Source of the DNA: CAZGMJ01 sp964649005
Lineage (GTDB): Bacteria; Planctomycetota; Phycisphaerae; Sedimentisphaerales; Anaerobacaceae
NCBI GenBank assembly: GCA_964649005.1
Contig: CAZYMD010000176.1
Location: 1-10,502 of the forward strand
Reading direction: 5' to 3'
DNA length: 10,502 nucleotides
Of this stretch, positions 7,928 through 10,502 are shown in pieces. The position numbers and the translations under genes are program-made. Positions within the stretch are counted from its first letter, which is position 1; every line of letters begins with the position of its first letter. Below the pieces are notes generated by a model. That model had not been told where the DNA came from and ran no database searches. It saw only the letters and a program-made list of their open reading frames with translations.

Positions 7928-8887
7928 TTATGCCACAGCGACGGCTCTATCCGCCGGCTGCAGCCTTGCAGTTTTGAGCACGGGCACATTTTTGACCCGT
8001 GCAGCAAAATCATCAGTTTCTTCTATTTTCTCGAACCCGACAACCATCGCGTTGACGCTGCCAAGTCCGAGCACGTATTTTATTGATCCGTTTTTCTTTT
8101 CATCGCTGGCGCCGAATTTGCCTTCTCCGACGACTTTCATTCCGATGACGCCCTTGCCCTTTTCGTGTAATGCTTTGAGCACGGCTTCGACCTTGGGCAC
8201 TTCCTCGACACTCTTGACGTCCATGGCCACTGCGTAAGGATTGATTCTCGCGTGTACGGAATCGACCCAAGGCTCGTTCACTGCAGCCTTCAGCGCGCCA
8301 AGCGAATGGCACGACAAGCCGTGCGCCCGAATCATACCCTTCTTCTTGAGTTTCTCGAGCGCCTCCATCTGATTGCCCAGCTCATCAGGCCATGTTTCGG
8401 AGTCCACACAGTGGAGTAGGACAATGTCGAGATAGTCGGTCTTGAGTTCTTTAAGGAATCGCGCCACGACGACATCAGCATCCGGCCTCTCAGGCTCGGG
8501 CAATCCTCCCTTTCGCCACCAGATCTTGGTCGAAATTACGTAATCCTTGCGAGGCATCTTCTTTAGCGACTCTGCCAGGTACGGATGCGTCCCATACAAA
8601 TCCGCAACATCAAACAAACGCACGCCTCGATCCCAGCAACCCTTGACCAGAGCATCGAATTTCTCCTGGCCCATGCGTGTGTGGTTCGATTGCCGACCGC
8701 CGCCTCGCATTCCCGTGCCCAGTCCGACGCGAGAGAGCTTTATCTTGGTCTTTCCCAGCGTCACCTTTTCGAAGGGATCGTACATTGCCGCCCTCTCGCC
8801 GGCGGCGCTTGCACAGCCTGTACCAAGCAGCACTCCTCCAAGGCCGGCAAGCGACCCGGCTAAGAACTCACGACGTTTCATTTCCAT
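7928..8887 (-). CDS. Tat-exported aldo/keto reductase
   Basis: 319 residues. The N-terminus carries a twin-arginine signal (KRREFLAG, R5-R6) and a hydrophobic run to about residue 24, with possible cleavage after ASA (26-28). C25 sits in LLGTGC, a poor lipobox. The rest is an aldo/keto reductase TIM barrel with the catalytic tetrad intact: D93 and Y98 (FDVADLYG), K121 (ISTKIW) and H159 (IVLLHCVD). The family reduces carbonyls with NAD(P)H; the substrate cannot be told. Tat export fits a protein that folds around its cofactor before transport. The first ATG (8887) has AAGGAG at 8897-8902, nine bases upstream, and is preferred over the ATG two codons later. It is the first gene of an operon with the Rrf2-type regulator 18 nt downstream. 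Planctomycetes often carry such exported members of families that are cytoplasmic elsewhere. Confidence 0.9.
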   Translation of the reverse strand: MEMKRREFLAGSLAGLGGVLLGTGCASAAGERAAMYDPFEKVTLGKTKIKLSRVGLGTGMRGGGRQSNHTRMGQEKFDALVKGCWDRGVRLFDVADLYGTHPYLAESLKKMPRKDYVISTKIWWRKGGLPEPERPDADVVVARFLKELKTDYLDIVLLHCVDSETWPDELGNQMEALEKLKKKGMIRAHGLSCHSLGALKAAVNEPWVDSVHARINPYAVAMDVKSVEEVPKVEAVLKALHEKGKGVIGMKVVGEGKFGASDEKKNGSIKYVLGLGSVNAMVVGFEKIEETDDFAARVKNVPVLKTARLQPADRAVAVA

Positions 8888-9481
8888 CGCTCAGAACTCC
8901 TTGACACATGGTTCAAAAGACTTTCGGCCCTCTTCAACAAACCGACTAAGCAGCCACGCCAAATTAATTATCTACACGCTCTGCCGAACCGCCTCATCCC
9001 AAACCGCGGGAGAAAAGGTCCTGCGAATAAATTCACCCCAACATCAGCTATTATCCTGTTTTCCTGCCTCTTTGTTACTTTCCCGGCCCGCTTTTCCGGG
9101 CCGACTGCTCGAATGCCACATCGTTTGGCAACGAGTGAATTCGTACCAGATTACTCCAAATGCTGCGCAACTGCAAGACCGCATACTTCTTTTTCCGAAA
9201 AAATACCCGCAACAACAACGCCTAACTCTATATACCAAAACAATTTATAAAATAGCACTTTTTTCGCCCCACTTCGAATGTGTGAAGAAATGTGCGATTA
9301 CCCAACCCAAATTAGTAGCAAAGTCATCATCACAGAGAACCGCAGTGAAGCTATGAAATGCAATGTGACGAACAATGGGTGGCAATTCAAACCTGTAGTT
9401 CCACCACACCGGCAACAAGAAGTCTCTCGCTCCTGACTCTTATCACTTCGCTAATAATCGAATCTCAGACTGGAACTATCG
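8888..9481. other. Gene-poor intergenic region (594 nt)
   Basis: Between the membrane protein gene ending at 9482 and the reductase start at 8887, both on the minus strand. Short open frames on both strands have no ribosome binding site or family-like composition, so I call none. The stretch around 9225-9262 is A/T-rich. A compact GC hairpin lies at 9084-9103. The reductase operon promoter should be here, but no hexamer pair was convincing, and I see no intrinsic terminator after 9482. Confidence 0.6.
9084..9103. repeat. Short GC-rich inverted repeat
   Basis: CGGCCCG (9084-9090), loop CTTTTC, CGGGCCG (9097-9103): a perfect 7-bp stem. Neither side has a T-run, so it is not a typical intrinsic terminator. 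It lies about 200 nt upstream of the reductase start and could be a leader structure or a REP-like remnant. Confidence 0.45.
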
Positions 9482-10231
9482 CTAAAATCTCCAGACTGTA
9501 TAACCGATCCTCTCCTTTTCGATCTTATTTCGACGCCAGATTGCAGCTAATCCAGCAGACATCAAACCTCCGAGGCATAAACTAAACATAGCTATGCTCG
9601 TGCGAACAGTTATCAGGAAGCTGGCATACGTCCGTATAAAAGCTCCCAACCAGAACATAAAATACGGCTCAAAGCGCAACACACCATAAACCCCTCCCTC
9701 GTAAAGATCGACGTTATGCAATCCCCAAGCATCAGAGCCACCGATAACAACCACGCCACAGGACCATATGCCAACAGCCATTAAACCGATGGCGAATTGT
9801 CCATGCGCCAGACCTATCGGAGCAAATGCAAAGAGCGATCCAAAACACCATAGCAGTCCAGCGCCAATAACTGATAAGCTAAAAATGCCGATACTAACAA
9901 TGCCACAGGCAAACACACCGCACGCCGCCCCTCCGATCGCTATAGTTCCAACCGCTTTGGGCCCGATTGCGATGAATCCGCGTGCCGTACCGCTGGTCCT
10001 GACGTCAAGCCAACGATGTTTTCTAAGGCCGTACCCGACTGTCCGAGGATTGCCGTGCTGCTCTATTGCCTCGAACACGGCATCCTCGTGCGACTGGCTT
10101 TCACTCTCCAGATCGCTGATCTTCTTGAGCAGATGGTCCTCCATTTCTTTTCTAATCGCGTCCGACTCTTCTTCATTGCGATTGGCGTAAACAATTACAT
10201 GGTCCAGATACTTACGCAATATCCTGCTCAT
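9482..10231 (-). CDS. PadR-coupled membrane protein: HAAS/DUF1700-like head and Gly-ending pentad repeats
   Basis: 249 residues from the ATG at 10231. This start is chosen over an in-frame upstream ATG (10318, inside the PadR gene) because AAAGGAG sits 7 nt before it and the ATG overlaps the PadR stop. Residues 1-75 are helical and charged (RKYLDHVIVYANRN, IRKEMEDHLL, AIEQHGNPRTVGYGL), the pattern of HAAS/DUF1700-type domains found beside PadR regulators. Residues 85-164 run in hydrophobic units of five ending in glycine, consensus x-x-A/S-I/V/C-G: Gly at 85, 90, 95, 100, 105, 110 and 115, then a degenerate middle, then 140, 144, 149, 154, 159 and 164. Two further hydrophobic segments lie near 187-205 and 210-230, ending in a basic tail (RRNKIEKER). 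It is probably an inner-membrane partner or target of PadR. The pentad region has no function I recognise. Confidence 0.75.
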   Translation of the reverse strand: MSRILRKYLDHVIVYANRNEEESDAIRKEMEDHLLKKISDLESESQSHEDAVFEAIEQHGNPRTVGYGLRKHRWLDVRTSGTARGFIAIGPKAVGTIAIGGAACGVFACGIVSIGIFSLSVIGAGLLWCFGSLFAFAPIGLAHGQFAIGLMAVGIWSCGVVVIGGSDAWGLHNVDLYEGGVYGVLRFEPYFMFWLGAFIRTYASFLITVRTSIAMFSLCLGGLMSAGLAAIWRRNKIEKERIGYTVWRF

Positions 10232-10502
10232 GTAACCGCTCCTTTCACTTGTGGCCTGGCCGCAAGTTCCCCCGCTTGCCCTAAAACCTTTTCCATTATC
10301 GACAGCAGCACTTGCCATTGCTGTGTATTAGAGGCAAACGCTTTTTTCCCTCGTGGTGTCAGGCGATAGTACTTACGCTGCCGGCCATTCTCAGCGTGCA
10401 TCCACTTTGACGATATGAGCGTCTTGTCCTCCATCCGATACAGCACAGGGTATATAGTCCCTTCGCCCAGTTTCAAAAGCCCCTGCGAGCGCTTCTTCAA
10501 AT
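10228..10502 (-). CDS. PadR-family transcriptional regulator (5' end beyond window)
   Basis: About 91 C-terminal codons of a PadR winged-helix repressor; the frame is open at the right edge and an estimated 20-30 N-terminal residues are missing. The visible part contains the recognition region and wing typical of the family: LKLGEGTIYPVLYRMEDKTL, then GRQRKYYRLTPRGKKAF, then a dimerisation helix (QWQVLLSIMEKVLG). PadR proteins usually repress their own operon and respond to small molecules or membrane stress. The TGA stop overlaps the next gene's ATG by four bases (ATGA), so the two products are translationally coupled. Confidence 0.92.
   Translation of the reverse strand, partial: LKKRSQGLLKLGEGTIYPVLYRMEDKTLISSKWMHAENGRQRKYYRLTPRGKKAFASNTQQWQVLLSIMEKVLGQAGELAARPQVKGAVT
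10239..10245 (-). promoter_or_regulatory. Ribosome binding site fixing the start of the pentad-repeat membrane protein
   Basis: AAAGGAG on the minus strand, seven bases before the ATG at 10231 and inside the end of the padR-like gene. It shows that translation starts here and not at the upstream in-frame ATG at 10318. Confidence 0.8.

Noticed and set aside
9044..9238. A 64-codon minus-strand open frame upstream of the reductase
   Set aside because: Its Cys/Arg-rich composition, lack of a ribosome binding site and overlap with a GC hairpin make it unlikely to be coding.
8547..9356. A 269-codon open frame on the plus strand
   Set aside because: Its first 340 bases are antisense to the well-supported reductase gene, it has no clear ribosome binding site, and the translated product looks like no family.

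Overview
This 10.5 kb window looks like a chromosomal piece of a planctomycete-type bacterium (Planctomycetota, possibly Phycisphaerae), probably from a metagenome assembly. The evidence is its gene families: an ECF sigma factor of the FATTxW type beside a zinc-ribbon Ser/Thr kinase, an exported multiheme protein with a PD40 propeller resembling the alpha subunit of hydrazine synthase, a Tat-exported aldo/keto reductase, and a fused TIGR03546/TIGR03545-type envelope protein. The phylum is inferred from these families and not from a marker gene. A run of exactly 100 N (2712-2811) is a scaffold gap.

Layout. 1-5279 lies wholly on the minus strand. In transcription order it holds a signal-peptide-bearing PD40/triheme HzsA-like protein (5279 to the gap), an ECF sigma factor (2711-1962), a 90-bp nested inverted repeat (1855-1944), and a membrane Ser/Thr protein kinase (1714 to beyond the left edge). 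An apparent single frame joining the HzsA-like protein to the sigma factor is an artefact of the gap. A 339-nt divergent intergenic region with one plausible sigma-70 promoter in each direction separates this block from a plus-strand membrane-anchored AsmA-like protein (5619-7466). Converging on that gene is a two-gene minus-strand operon of a Tat-signal aldo/keto reductase and an Rrf2-type regulator without iron-sulfur cysteines (8887-7556). After a 594-nt gene-poor stretch comes a second two-gene minus-strand operon: a PadR regulator cut by the right edge and a translationally coupled membrane protein with a HAAS/DUF1700-like head and about sixteen Gly-ending hydrophobic pentads.

How the genes may work together. 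The kinase and sigma factor form the ECF/Ser-Thr-kinase pairing known from planctomycetes, in which phosphorylation is thought to replace an anti-sigma factor. The PadR/HAAS-like pair is a regulator with a cognate membrane sensor-like partner. The HzsA-like protein and the reductase carry export signals and suggest redox chemistry outside the cytoplasm, but their substrates cannot be read from sequence. The least-explained items are the pentad-repeat membrane protein, the TIGR03546-TIGR03545 fusion and the nested inverted repeat between sigma factor and kinase. I see no CRISPR array, transposase, tRNA or rRNA.
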